In this document: in pieces, positions 5,854 through 14,606 of the stretch
Layout: each line of letters begins with the position of its first letter
How positions within the stretch are numbered: the first letter of the stretch is position 1
Assembly: GCA_035776735.1 (NCBI GenBank)
Contig: DASSSO010000136.1
Location: forward strand, 1 to 27,344
Direction of reading: 5' to 3'
Length of the DNA stretch: 27,344 bases
From: JACDAN01 sp035776735
GTDB taxonomy: Bacteria > Actinomycetota > Thermoleophilia > Gaiellales > Gaiellaceae
Made by a program: the position numbers and the translations under genes
Notes under the pieces: model-generated
Seen by the model: the letters and a program-made list of their open reading frames with translations, nothing else
What the model was told of the DNA's origin: nothing
The model's database searches: none

Positions 5854-7487
5854 GCCGGCGGCTCCCGAACCGGCGGATCAGGCTCCTCCTCGCCCTCTTC
5901 ACGCTCGCCTTCGCGGGCACTTTCGGCCGGGCCGTCTGGCTCCAGGCGGTGAACGCCCAGGGCCTCGACCGCCTCGCGCAGGGACAGCACCACGCCACCG
6001 TCGCGGTGCCGGCGCCGCGCGGTTCGATGGTCGACCGCAACGGCGTCCGGCTGGCGGTCGGCAAACGGGCGACGACGGTCTACGCGAACCCGAGGCACAT
6101 CGCGAACCCGCGTGCCGCGGCGATCGCGTCCGGGCGTGCGCTCCGGCTCGACCCGGACGAGCTCTACGGGCCCCTGGCCGACCGGTCGCGCGGATTCGTC
6201 TACCTCGCGCGGAAGGCCGACCCCGAGCGGGCCGAGGCGCTCCGGCGGAAGGGAATCGAGGGCCTGGGCTTCTACTCGGAGGAGCGGCGTGTCTATCCAC
6301 AGGGGCCCGTCGCCGCGCACGTCCTCGGCTACGCGGGCGTGGACAACAAGGGCTTGTCCGGGCTCGAGCTGGCGCTCGACAGGACGCTCGGCGGACGGCC
6401 CGGGCGCGAGACGATCGTCCGCGACCCGTTCGGGCGGACGCTGGACGTCATCCATTCGACGCCCGTCGTCGAGGGCCGCGACGTCCGCCTGACGCTCGAC
6501 GCCACCCTCCAGGGCAACGCCGAGTCGGTGCTCCGGGCGACCGTCCGGAAGTGGGGAGCGCTCGCGGCCTCCGCGGTCATCCTCGACCCGCACACCGGCG
6601 AGGTCCTGGCGCTCGCGGTGGAGCCCGGCTTCGACGCGAACCGCTTCCCACAGACGTCGAAGGAGGTCCAGCGGAACCGCGCCGTCACGGACACGTACGA
6701 GCCGGGCTCGACGCTGAAGGTCGTGACCGTCGCTGGTGCGCTCGCCGAGGGGCTCGTCAGCCCGATGACGGCGTTCACGCTCGGGCCGAAGATCCACGTC
6801 GCCGACCGCGTGATCCACGAGGCGCACCGGACGCGGACGGAGCGGATGACGGTCGCCGCGATCCTCGCGCAGTCGTCGAACATCGGGACGATCACGCTGG
6901 CGCAGCTACTCGGGCGCGAGCGCCTGACCAAGTGGCTCGGACGGTTCGGCTTCGGGAGGAAGACCGGCATCGACTTCCCCGGAGAGACCGAGGGGATCCT
7001 CCCGGGCTACTGGTCGGGCTCGACGATCGGGACGCTGCCGATCGGCCACGGGATCGCGGTGACGCCGGTGCAGATGGCGGCCGCGTACGCGGCGGTGGCG
7101 AACGGCGGCGTCTGGCTGCAGCCGCACCTCGTGATGAACGGCCGTGTGAAGAAGCGCCGCGTCATCTCCCAGCAGGTCTCCGACCAGCTGATGTCGATGA
7201 TGCGCGACGTCGTCCTCGAGGGGACGGGCACCGAGGCGGCCGTCGAGGGGTACCAGGTCGCCGGCAAGACCGGGACGGCCGCCAAGCCCGATCCGCGCGG
7301 CGGGTACTCGACCTCGCGCTACGTCGCCTCCTTCGTCGGCGCCGTGCCTGCCAGCGACCCCCGTCTCGTCGTGCTCGTGACCGTCGACGAGCCGAGCACG
7401 ATCTGGGGCGGCACCGTGGCCGCGCCGGCGTTCCAGCAGATCGCGCGCTTCGCGCTGCAGTACCTCGAGATCCCGCCAGACGCGTGA
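5850..7487 (+). CDS. ftsI: Septal penicillin-binding protein 3 (FtsI, class B transpeptidase)
   Basis: 545 aa. One N-terminal membrane helix (about 10-30), a PBP dimerisation domain (RGSMVDRNGVRLAVG, then VYPQGPVAAHVLGYAG), and a transpeptidase domain. The catalytic SxxK is STLK with Ser287 and Lys290; the second motif is SSN at 342-344; the third is KTGT at 473-476. There are no C-terminal PASTA repeats, unlike several Firmicutes and some actinobacterial PBPs. It cross-links septal peptidoglycan with FtsW. The GTG start overlaps ftsL by 4 nt. An 87-nt gap with a strong hairpin follows, the first gap of that size in the cluster. Confidence 0.93.
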   Translation: MSRRLPNRRIRLLLALFTLAFAGTFGRAVWLQAVNAQGLDRLAQGQHHATVAVPAPRGSMVDRNGVRLAVGKRATTVYANPRHIANPRAAAIASGRALRLDPDELYGPLADRSRGFVYLARKADPERAEALRRKGIEGLGFYSEERRVYPQGPVAAHVLGYAGVDNKGLSGLELALDRTLGGRPGRETIVRDPFGRTLDVIHSTPVVEGRDVRLTLDATLQGNAESVLRATVRKWGALAASAVILDPHTGEVLALAVEPGFDANRFPQTSKEVQRNRAVTDTYEPGSTLKVVTVAGALAEGLVSPMTAFTLGPKIHVADRVIHEAHRTRTERMTVAAILAQSSNIGTITLAQLLGRERLTKWLGRFGFGRKTGIDFPGETEGILPGYWSGSTIGTLPIGHGIAVTPVQMAAAYAAVANGGVWLQPHLVMNGRVKKRRVISQQVSDQLMSMMRDVVLEGTGTEAAVEGYQVAGKTGTAAKPDPRGGYSTSRYVASFVGAVPASDPRLVVLVTVDEPSTIWGGTVAAPAFQQIARFALQYLEIPPDA

Positions 7488-7523
7488 GCGTCTCGTCCGC
7501 GGAGCGGATCGGTGGAGGGGTCT

Positions 7524-7545
7524 GGGGGAACCGAGAGGTTCCCCC
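7524..7545 (+). terminator. Perfect 9-bp hairpin with GAGA loop between ftsI and murE
   Basis: GGGGGAACC (7524-7532) pairs with GGTTCCCCC (7537-7545) around GAGA, a GNRA-type tetraloop. No U-tract follows. It could be a partial terminator or attenuator separating ftsI from murE, an mRNA-stabilising hairpin, or one copy of a dispersed palindromic repeat; the sequence alone does not decide. Confidence 0.5.
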
Positions 7546-7574
7546 GGCTGGGTCCGCCGCCTCAGCTAGCCTCC

Positions 7575-8987
7575 GTGCCGATCGTGGATCTCGAGCGGCT
7601 GATCACCGCGCTCGGACCCCAGGAGGTCCGCGGGGGCGCTCCAATCGACATCGCCGATCTCGCGTACGACACGCGTGAGGTGCGCCCGGGCGCGCTCTTC
7701 TTCTGCGTGCCCGGCGAGCGGGTCGACAGGCACGACCTCGCCGGCGAGGCGGTCGAGCGCGGAGCTGCGGCGCTCGTCGTCGAGCGGCCGCTCGAGCTCG
7801 CCGTCCCGCAACTGATCGTGCGCTCCGCCCGCGAGGCGATGGCGGTGGCCGCCGACGAGTTCTTCGGCCGCCCGACGCAGGAGCTCCTCGTCGGCGGGGT
7901 GACGGGGACGAACGGCAAGACGACGACGGCGTATCTCCTCTACTCGATCCTCGACGCCGCGGGCATGCGGCCGGGGCTGATCGGGACGATCGAGTCGCGG
8001 GTCGGCGGGGAGGCCCGGCCGGCCGTCCGTACGACGCCCGAGGCGATCGATCTCCAGCGGACTTTTCGCGAGATGCTCGACGCGGGCGACCGCAGCGTCG
8101 CGATGGAGGCGACCTCGCACGGCTCCGAGCTCGGACGCCTCGCCGGCGTCCGCTTCGACGCCCTCGCCTTCACGAACCTGACGCAGGACCACCTCGACTT
8201 CCACGGCTCGATGGACGACTACTACGCCGCGAAGCGGCGCCTCTTCACGGACCACGAGCCGGCGCCGGCGGCGGCCGTCAACGTGGGCGACGAGTGGGGT
8301 CGGCGGCTGGCGGACGAGCTTCGCCGCCTCGACCGGGCACCGCTCCTGACGTACGGGCTGACGGACGACGCCGACGTGCGCGAGGCGCCGGCGGCGAGCC
8401 GCCTCCGGGGGCGCTTCAACCAGGAGAACGCGCTCGCGGCGGTCGCCCTCGCCCGGCTCCTCGGCGTGCCGAGCGCCGCGGTGGAGGAAGGCCTCGCGCG
8501 GGCGCCGAGCGTCCCGGGGCGCTTCGAGACGGTCGACGAGGGCCAGCCGTTCACCGTCGTCGTCGACTACGCGCACACGCCGGACTCGCTCGCGAACGTG
8601 CTCCGCACGGCGCGAGAGCTGACGGCGGGGCAGCTGATCTGCGTCTTCGGCTGCGGCGGCGACAGGGACCGCGGGAAGCGTCCCGAGATGGGGCGGATCG
8701 CGAGCGAGCTCGCGGACACCGCGATCGTCACCTCCGACAACCCCCGCAGCGAGGACCCGCTCGCGATCATCGACGAGATCCTCGCGGGGGTCTCCGAGGA
8801 CGTGCAGGTCGAGCCCGACCGCCGGGCCGCGATCGCGCGGGCGATCGAGCAGGCCGGCGAGCACGACGTCGTCGTCATCGCGGGCAAGGGCCACGAGCAG
8901 GGCCAGGAGTTCGCCGACCGGAAGATCCCGTTCGACGACCGCGAGGTCGCGCGCGAGGCACTCCGGCGGCTGGGGGCGCCGGCGTGA
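7575..8987 (+). CDS. murE: UDP-MurNAc-L-Ala-D-Glu:meso-diaminopimelate ligase
   Basis: About 470 aa. It adds the third stem residue in the cytoplasm, using ATP. Motifs: YDTREVRPGALFFCVPG, the P-loop GVTGTNGKTTTAYLL (about 108-122), MEATSHGSELGRLAGVRFD, NLTQDHLDFHGSMDDYYAAK with the carbamylated-lysine region, and VVDYAHTPDSL. TSDNPRSEDP (about 385-394) is the DNPR motif that recognises meso-diaminopimelate, so the peptidoglycan is predicted to be DAP-type. The start is uncertain: GTG 7512 has a GGAG 7 nt upstream but would translate the hairpin; GTG 7575 and 7584 give family-like N-termini without a Shine-Dalgarno. A TAGCCT at 7567-7572 could be a local -10 serving 7584. Confidence 0.93.
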   Translation: MPIVDLERLITALGPQEVRGGAPIDIADLAYDTREVRPGALFFCVPGERVDRHDLAGEAVERGAAALVVERPLELAVPQLIVRSAREAMAVAADEFFGRPTQELLVGGVTGTNGKTTTAYLLYSILDAAGMRPGLIGTIESRVGGEARPAVRTTPEAIDLQRTFREMLDAGDRSVAMEATSHGSELGRLAGVRFDALAFTNLTQDHLDFHGSMDDYYAAKRRLFTDHEPAPAAAVNVGDEWGRRLADELRRLDRAPLLTYGLTDDADVREAPAASRLRGRFNQENALAAVALARLLGVPSAAVEEGLARAPSVPGRFETVDEGQPFTVVVDYAHTPDSLANVLRTARELTAGQLICVFGCGGDRDRGKRPEMGRIASELADTAIVTSDNPRSEDPLAIIDEILAGVSEDVQVEPDRRAAIARAIEQAGEHDVVVIAGKGHEQGQEFADRKIPFDDREVAREALRRLGAPA

Positions 8988-10231
8988 TCCCGCTCCCCGT
9001 CTCGGAGCTCGAGGGCCTCGGACGCCTGGCGGCGACGGCCGACGAGGTCACGGGCGTCCAGATCGACTCGCGTCGCGTCCGGCCCGGCGACCTCTTCGTG
9101 GCGGTCCGGGGCGGGGTGGACTACGTCGACGAGGCTCGGGAGTCCGGCGCGGCCGCGATCCTCGTCCCCGATGACGACTTCGCCGCCATGGCGGCGATCG
9201 GGCGCGCGATCCGCGAGCGCAGCGACGCGGAGATCGTCGGGATCACGGGCTCCACGGGAAAGACGTCCACGAAGGACATCCTCGCCGCGCTCGTCCGCCC
9301 GCACCGACGGACCGTCGCGGCTGAAGCGAGCTACAACGCCGAGCTCGGCGTCCCGCTCACGCTCGCCCGCCTTGAGACCGACACCGAGATCTTGATCTCG
9401 GAGCTCGCGATGCGCGGCTTCGGCCAGATCCGCGAGCTCTGCGAGATCGCCGCGCCGACCATGGGCGCCATCACTGCCATCGGGCCGGCGCACCTCGAGT
9501 TCGTCGAGTCCGTCACCGGCGTCGCACGCGCGAAGGCGGAGCTCCTGGAGGCGCTGCCCGAGCGCGCGACCGCGGTCGTGCCCGCGGGGGCGGAGGAGCT
9601 CGAGCCGCACCTTCGCCCGGACCTGACGCTGATCCGGGTCGGCGAGGACGTCCGTCTCGTCTCGTTCGTCGACGGCCGTCTGCGGGCCGACGTGTTCGGC
9701 GTCCAGGTCGAGCTCGCGCTCCCGCTCCGCGGCGCCCACCAGGCCGAGAACGCCGTGGTCGCGATCGCCGTCTACCACGCGCTCGGCCTGCCGCTCGAAG
9801 GGATCGAGGCGGGAGCGGAGGAGATCGAGCTCTCGCGCCTCCGCGGCGAGGAGCTCCCGCTGCCCGGCGGCGGCGTGCTCATCAACGACTGCTGGAACGC
9901 CAACCCGGCCTCGATGGCGGCCGCCCTTCGCGACCTGGCGGCCCGTGCAAACGGGGGCCGGCGGCTCGCCGTCCTCGGCGGGATGGCGGAGCTCGGCGCC
10001 GAGTCGGCCAGGTACCACGAAGAGGTCGGCCGCCTGCTCGGCGAACAGAAGATCGACCACGTGATCGCCGTCGGGGAGCTCGCCCGCGGCTACGGCGCCG
10101 GCGAATGGGTCGCCGATGCCGACGAGGCGGCCGAGCGCCTCGCGGAGCTCGTCCGGCCGGGCGACATCGTGCTCGTGAAGGGGTCGCGCTCGGTAGGCCT
10201 CGAGCGGGTCGCACAGAACCTAGTGGGCTAA
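8984..10231 (+). CDS. murF: UDP-MurNAc-tripeptide:D-Ala-D-Ala ligase
   Basis: 415 aa, at the short end for MurF. It attaches D-Ala-D-Ala to the UDP-MurNAc tripeptide. Visible are IDSRRVRPGDLFVAVRGG, the P-loop GITGSTGKTSTKDIL (about 86-100), SYNAELGVPLTLARL, the ligase signature GAHQAENAVVAIAVYHALGL, and LINDCWNANPASMAAALRDL, where the usual YNANP is WNANP. The GTG start overlaps murE by 4 nt (GTGA), and the stop shares one base with the mraY ATG (TAATG). No ddl gene is present in the window, so D-Ala-D-Ala must be supplied from elsewhere in the genome. Confidence 0.94.
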   Translation: MIPLPVSELEGLGRLAATADEVTGVQIDSRRVRPGDLFVAVRGGVDYVDEARESGAAAILVPDDDFAAMAAIGRAIRERSDAEIVGITGSTGKTSTKDILAALVRPHRRTVAAEASYNAELGVPLTLARLETDTEILISELAMRGFGQIRELCEIAAPTMGAITAIGPAHLEFVESVTGVARAKAELLEALPERATAVVPAGAEELEPHLRPDLTLIRVGEDVRLVSFVDGRLRADVFGVQVELALPLRGAHQAENAVVAIAVYHALGLPLEGIEAGAEEIELSRLRGEELPLPGGGVLINDCWNANPASMAAALRDLAARANGGRRLAVLGGMAELGAESARYHEEVGRLLGEQKIDHVIAVGELARGYGAGEWVADADEAAERLAELVRPGDIVLVKGSRSVGLERVAQNLVG

Positions 10232-11256
10232 TGGAACGAGTCCTCGCCGCGGGCCTGCTGGCCATGCTGATCTCGATCGTCGCCGGTCCGAAGTTCATCG
10301 ACTTCCTGCGCCGGAACGAGATGGGCCAGCACATCCGCGAGGAGGGCCCCGAGGGGCACCGCGTCAAGCAGGGGACGCCGACGATGGGCGGGCTGCTGCT
10401 GGTCTTCTCCGCGACCGTCGCCTTCCTGCTGCTCAGCCACTACACGACCGAGGGGCTCGCCGTGTTCGGCGTGATGCTCGGCTGTGCCGCGGTCGGCTTC
10501 GCGGACGACTACACGAAACTCCGGCACAGGCGCTCGCTCGGGCTCGCCGGGCGCTGGAAGCTCGTCCTCCTCGCGGCGATCACGGTCGGGCTCGCCGTCG
10601 CCGTCGAGGATGTGAACGCGCCGAGCGAGATCTACGTGCCGATCGTCGACTGGCGCTTCGGCCTGTCGCTCGGCTTCTACCTCCTGCTCTTTCTCATCGT
10701 CGCCGGTGCCGCAAACGGCGCCAACCTGACGGACGGGATCGACGGCCTCGCCGCGGGGATCGGGATCATCGCGCTGCTCACCTTCACGGCGATGAACGTC
10801 GTCGCCTACACGCGTTCGGGGCAGTTCCAGGCCGAGCAGGACCTGGCCTCGCTGGACATGGCGATCCTGGGTGCGGCGCTGATCGGAGGCGCGATCGGAT
10901 TCCTCTGGTACAACGCCTTCCCCGCCGAGGTGATCATGGGCGACACGGGCTCGATGGCGATCGGCGGGGCGATCGGCGCCTTCGCGGTGATGAGCCGCAG
11001 CGAGCTGCTCCTGCTCCTGATCGGCGGGATCTTCGTGATCGAGGCGCTCTCGGTGATCCTGCAGGTCGCCTCGTTCAAGTACTGGGGCCGGCGGATCTTC
11101 CTGATGGCGCCGATCCACCACCACTTCGAGATGAAGGCGTGGTCGGAGACGAAGATCATGGTGCGGTTCTGGATCGTCGCGGCGATCCTGTGCGGCGCGG
11201 CGTTCGCCCTCTACTACCGCTACTTCCCGGCCTTCCGTCCCGACCTGGTCGGATGA
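10231..11256 (+). CDS. mraY: Phospho-N-acetylmuramoyl-pentapeptide transferase
   Basis: 341 aa, polytopic membrane enzyme with about ten hydrophobic segments. It makes lipid I by transferring phospho-MurNAc-pentapeptide to undecaprenyl phosphate. Family motifs are all present: KQGTPTMGGLL, GFADDYTKL (residues about 89-97, the catalytic DD pair), NLTDGIDGLAAG (about 165-176), NAFPAEVIMGDTGSMAIGG, and the histidine cluster APIHHHFE (about 292-299). Its ATG shares one base with the murF stop and its stop overlaps the murD ATG by 4 nt (ATGA). Confidence 0.96.
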   Translation: MERVLAAGLLAMLISIVAGPKFIDFLRRNEMGQHIREEGPEGHRVKQGTPTMGGLLLVFSATVAFLLLSHYTTEGLAVFGVMLGCAAVGFADDYTKLRHRRSLGLAGRWKLVLLAAITVGLAVAVEDVNAPSEIYVPIVDWRFGLSLGFYLLLFLIVAGAANGANLTDGIDGLAAGIGIIALLTFTAMNVVAYTRSGQFQAEQDLASLDMAILGAALIGGAIGFLWYNAFPAEVIMGDTGSMAIGGAIGAFAVMSRSELLLLLIGGIFVIEALSVILQVASFKYWGRRIFLMAPIHHHFEMKAWSETKIMVRFWIVAAILCGAAFALYYRYFPAFRPDLVG

Positions 11257-12455
11257 CAGCCCTCGTCTTGGGCCTAGCGCGCTCGGGCCGGGCGGCCGCG
11301 CTCGCGCTTGCGCGCCGAGGCGACCGAGTCGTCGCCGTCGACCGCTCCCCGGAGGCGGACCCCGGCAGGCTCGCGGAGGCGGGCGTCGAAGTCCACCTCG
11401 GAACCGAGGAGACCTCGCTGCTGGAGGGTGTGGACGTCCTGATCAAGAGCCCCGGGGTGCCGGCCGAGGCACCGCTCGTCGCCGCCGCGCGGGCGCGCGG
11501 CATTCCCGTCTGGAGCGAAGTCGAGCTCGGCGGCCGCCTGCTCTCCACGCCCATCCTCGGGGTCACCGGGACGAACGGGAAGACGACGACGACCGCGCTC
11601 CTCGGCGCCATGCTCGGCGCGCCCGTCGCCGGGAACATCGGCCGCGCGCTGACGGAGCTCGGCGACGAGGGCCGCTGGATCGTCTGCGAGCTCTCGAGCT
11701 TCCAGCTGGAGGACGTCCACGAGTTCCGACCGCGGATCGCCGTGCTCCTCAACCTCGAGCCCGACCACCTCGACCGGCACGGAACCTTCGACGCGTACCG
11801 CGAGGCGAAGCTCCGGATCTTCGAGAACCAGGGCCCGGACGACGTCGCCGTCGTGCCGCGCGGGTTCCGCGAGGTCTCAGGGCAGGGACGGCGGGTCGAG
11901 TTCTCGCCGGACGACCTGCTCCCCGCCGAGCCGCGCCTCCGCGGCGCGCACAACCGCGAGAACGCCGCCGCGGCGGTCGCCGCCGCCCGCGAGGCGGGCG
12001 CGGCCGAGGACCAGATCGCCCGCGCGCTCCGCGAGTTCCCCGGCGTCGAGCACCGGCTCGAGGAGGTGGCGGACGTCGGCGGCGTCCGCTTCGTGAACGA
12101 CTCGAAGGCGACGAACGCCGCGGCCGCGCGGCGGGCGATCGCGTCCTACGACGAGCCGCTGCACGTGATCCTCGGCGGTCTCGGCAAGAACGAGAGCTAC
12201 GCGGAGCTCGCCGCCGACCTGCATGCCCGCGGCGCCCGCGCGTACCTGATCGGCGCCGCCGCGGAGGAGCTCGCCGCGGCGATCGAGGACAACGAGCTCT
12301 GCGGCGACCTCGCGACCGCCGTCAGGTCGGCGGCCGCCGCGGCGAAGGCGGGCGAGGTCGTCTTGCTCTCCCCGGCCTGCGCCAGCTACGACCAGTTCCG
12401 CGACTTCGAGGAGCGGGGCGACCAGTTCCGCCGCCTGGTCGAGGAGCTCTCGTGA
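11253..12455 (+). CDS. murD: UDP-MurNAc-L-alanine:D-glutamate ligase
   Basis: 400 aa, slightly short for MurD (about 430-450). It has an N-terminal Rossmann-like UDP-binding domain (MTALVLGLARSGRAAALAL), the P-loop GVTGTNGKTTTTALL (about 103-117), ELSSFQLEDV, NLEPDHLDRHGTFDAYREAKLRIF, GAHNRENAAAAVAAA and VNDSKATNAAAARRAI. The C-terminal SPACASYDQFRDFEERGDQF is the classic MurD ending. The ATG overlaps mraY by 4 nt, and the end overlaps ftsW by 4 nt (GTGA). Confidence 0.95.
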   Translation: MTALVLGLARSGRAAALALARRGDRVVAVDRSPEADPGRLAEAGVEVHLGTEETSLLEGVDVLIKSPGVPAEAPLVAAARARGIPVWSEVELGGRLLSTPILGVTGTNGKTTTTALLGAMLGAPVAGNIGRALTELGDEGRWIVCELSSFQLEDVHEFRPRIAVLLNLEPDHLDRHGTFDAYREAKLRIFENQGPDDVAVVPRGFREVSGQGRRVEFSPDDLLPAEPRLRGAHNRENAAAAVAAAREAGAAEDQIARALREFPGVEHRLEEVADVGGVRFVNDSKATNAAAARRAIASYDEPLHVILGGLGKNESYAELAADLHARGARAYLIGAAAEELAAAIEDNELCGDLATAVRSAAAAAKAGEVVLLSPACASYDQFRDFEERGDQFRRLVEELS

Positions 12456-13669
12456 AGAAGGGTCAGTTCGAGGGGCAGCTGTTGCTGCTGATCACGCTGG
12501 CGCTCGTCGCGTTCGGGCTCGTGATGGTCTTCAGCGCCACCTCCGGGCAGGCGACGCTCGGCAACGGCGACGCGTCGTACTACCTCCGCAAGCAGGGGCT
12601 CTACGCGCTTTTCGGCGTCGTGCTGCTCGTGCTGATGCGCAGGACGAGCTACCGCGCGCTGAGGCCGCTGGCCCCGACGCTGATCGTCGCCAGCCTCGGG
12701 CTCCTCGTCGCTGTGCTCGCGATCGGGACGACGGTGAACGGCGCGAAGCGCTGGCTCCAGTTCGGCCCGGCCGTCTTCCAGCCGTCCGAGCTCGCGAAGC
12801 TCGCGCTCGTGATCTGGCTCGCTGCGCACCTCTCGCGCCGGCCGGCGCCCCGGACGCTGGGCGAGCTCTTCAAGCCGATCGGGCTCGTCACGGGCGTCTT
12901 CTGCGCGCTCTTCCTCGCCGAGCCCGACCTCGGGACGGCGATCACCGTCGTCGTGATGCTCGGCGGCGTCCTGATCGTCTCCGGCGCCCCGGCGCGGCTG
13001 CTTGCCACCTCGGGGGCGCTGGCCGCCGGGCTGGTTCTCACCGCCGCCTGGTTCGAGCCGTACCGGCGCGCGCGCCTCCTGAGCTTCCTCAACCCCTGGG
13101 ACGACCCGCAGGGCGCGGGCTACCAGACCGTACAGGCGATGATCGGCCTCGGCTCTGGCGGGATCTTCGGGGTCGGCCTGGGTGAGGGGATCTCGAAGAA
13201 CTTCTATCTCCCCGAGGCGCACACGGACATGATCTTCGCCATCGTCGGCGAGGAGCTCGGCCTCGTCGGGACGACGGCGCTGATCGGCGCCTACGCGGCC
13301 TTCGGCTATGCCGGCTTCCGGCTCGCCCTCGGCTGCAAGGATCCATTCGGGAAGCGGCTCGCCGCCGGGATCACGACGCTCGTCTGCGGGCAGGCGCTGA
13401 TCAACATCGCGGCGGTCATGGGCGCCGCACCGCTGACCGGGATCACCCTGCCGTTCGTCTCCTACGGCGGCTCGAGCCTGATCGTCGGCCTCGCGGGAGT
13501 CGGCATCCTCCTTAACATCGCGGGCGACCATGGGCGAGCAAGCAGGGCCCGCGTGCCTGATCGCAGCAGGGGGAACAGCCGGACACGTGCTTCCGGCGAT
13601 CGCCGTCGGCGAGGCGCTTCGCGAGCGCGGGGCCGGCGTGACGTTCGCCGGGTCGCCGGATCGCGTTGA
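12452..13669 (+). CDS. ftsW: Septal peptidoglycan glycosyltransferase FtsW
   Basis: 405 aa SEDS-family polymerase of lipid II, partner of FtsI, with about ten membrane helices. Motifs: FGLVMVFSATSG near the N-terminus, NGAKRWLQFGPAVFQPSELAKLALV, AEPDLGTAITV, and YLPEAHTDMIFAIVGEELGL, whose aspartate (about residue 258) matches the catalytic SEDS aspartate. LPFVSYGGSSLI near the end is also conserved. After the last helix (ILLNIAGD) the frame runs 47 more residues that are about one-third arginine (DHGRASRARVPDRSRG and onward), entirely overlapping the 5' end of murG in another frame. That tail may be genuine or may reflect a lost stop. GTG start, overlapping murD by 4 nt. Confidence 0.93.
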   Translation: MKKGQFEGQLLLLITLALVAFGLVMVFSATSGQATLGNGDASYYLRKQGLYALFGVVLLVLMRRTSYRALRPLAPTLIVASLGLLVAVLAIGTTVNGAKRWLQFGPAVFQPSELAKLALVIWLAAHLSRRPAPRTLGELFKPIGLVTGVFCALFLAEPDLGTAITVVVMLGGVLIVSGAPARLLATSGALAAGLVLTAAWFEPYRRARLLSFLNPWDDPQGAGYQTVQAMIGLGSGGIFGVGLGEGISKNFYLPEAHTDMIFAIVGEELGLVGTTALIGAYAAFGYAGFRLALGCKDPFGKRLAAGITTLVCGQALINIAAVMGAAPLTGITLPFVSYGGSSLIVGLAGVGILLNIAGDHGRASRARVPDRSRGNSRTRASGDRRRRGASRARGRRDVRRVAGSR

Positions 13670-14606
13670 AGCCGGCCTCGTGCCCGAGGCCGGCTTCGAG
13701 TTCGATGCCTTCGCGATCTCGGGGCTGCCGCGGAGGCCCGGGCTCGAGCTCGTCCGCTCGCTCCTGCGTGCCGGCGGTGCGGTCCGCGAGAGCCGCCGAA
13801 TCCTGAGGCGGCGCCGGCCCGACGTCGTGCTCGGCGCGGGAAGCTTCGTCGCGGGACCGATGGTGCTCGCGGCTGCAACGCTTCGGATCCCCACCGCCCT
13901 GACCGAGGCGGACGCGCATCTCGGCCTGGCCAACCGGCTCGCGGCGCCGTTCGCGAAGCGCGTCTTCCTCGCGTACGAGCTCGACGGTCTCGGCCCGCCG
14001 AAGTACCAAGTGGTGGGGCGCCCGATCCCGAGCCGGTCGCGACCGGTCGAGCGCGCCGAGGCCCGGTCGCGGTTCGGGCTCCCGCCCGAGGGCCGGATCC
14101 TCGGCGTCTTCGGCGCACGGGCCGGCGCGAAGAGCCTGAACGAGTTCGCCCTCGAGACCTGGGGCCGGGAGGGGCCGGTCGTCCTCCACCTGTCCGGCGA
14201 GCGCGACTACGAGGCGCTGCGGCCGCGCGTGGAGCGCGAGGACTACCATCTGCTCCCGACGGCCGACGACTTCGGCGCAGCGCTCTCGGCCGTCGACCTC
14301 GTCCTCTCGCGGTCCGGCGGAACCGTCTGGGAGCTCGCGGCGGCGGGACTCCCGGCAGTGCTCGTTCCCTATCCGCATGCGACTTCCGACCACCAGACGA
14401 AGAACGCCCGGTACTTCGAAGGTGGCGGGGGCGCGGTCGTCGTGACGGAGACGCAGCTGAGCACGGCTCCGGCGATCGTCGAGGCGCTGCTGGAGGACGA
14501 GGCCCGGCTCGCGACGATGCGGGCGGCGATGAAGCGCCTCGCCCGGGAGGACGCGGCGGCGAGGATCGCGGAGGAGCTGATCGAGCTTGCAGCCGCTGGC
14601 CGGTAG
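13530..14606 (+). CDS. murG: UDP-GlcNAc:lipid I N-acetylglucosaminyltransferase
   Basis: 358 aa GT-B fold enzyme that converts lipid I to lipid II at the inner face of the membrane. The N-terminal glycine loop is IAAGGTAGHVLPAIAVGEAL (residues about 11-30), with alanine where GGTGGH is usual. The second loop is VFGARAGAKSLNEF. The donor-binding segment is SRSGGTVWELAAAGLPAVLVPYPHAT, followed by DHQTKNARYFE. The ATG lies 140 nt before the ftsW stop, unusually deep for this cluster. The 3' end overlaps murC by 20 nt. Confidence 0.94.
   Translation: MGEQAGPACLIAAGGTAGHVLPAIAVGEALRERGAGVTFAGSPDRVEAGLVPEAGFEFDAFAISGLPRRPGLELVRSLLRAGGAVRESRRILRRRRPDVVLGAGSFVAGPMVLAAATLRIPTALTEADAHLGLANRLAAPFAKRVFLAYELDGLGPPKYQVVGRPIPSRSRPVERAEARSRFGLPPEGRILGVFGARAGAKSLNEFALETWGREGPVVLHLSGERDYEALRPRVEREDYHLLPTADDFGAALSAVDLVLSRSGGTVWELAAAGLPAVLVPYPHATSDHQTKNARYFEGGGGAVVVTETQLSTAPAIVEALLEDEARLATMRAAMKRLAREDAAARIAEELIELAAAGR

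Noticed and set aside
7566..8894. Open frame of 442 codons on the minus strand opposite murE
   Set aside because: Composition typical of an antisense frame of a GC-rich gene; no motif.
12386..13933. Open frame of 515 codons on the minus strand opposite ftsW and murG
   Set aside because: No recognisable fold, Arg/Glu-rich, and antisense to conserved genes.
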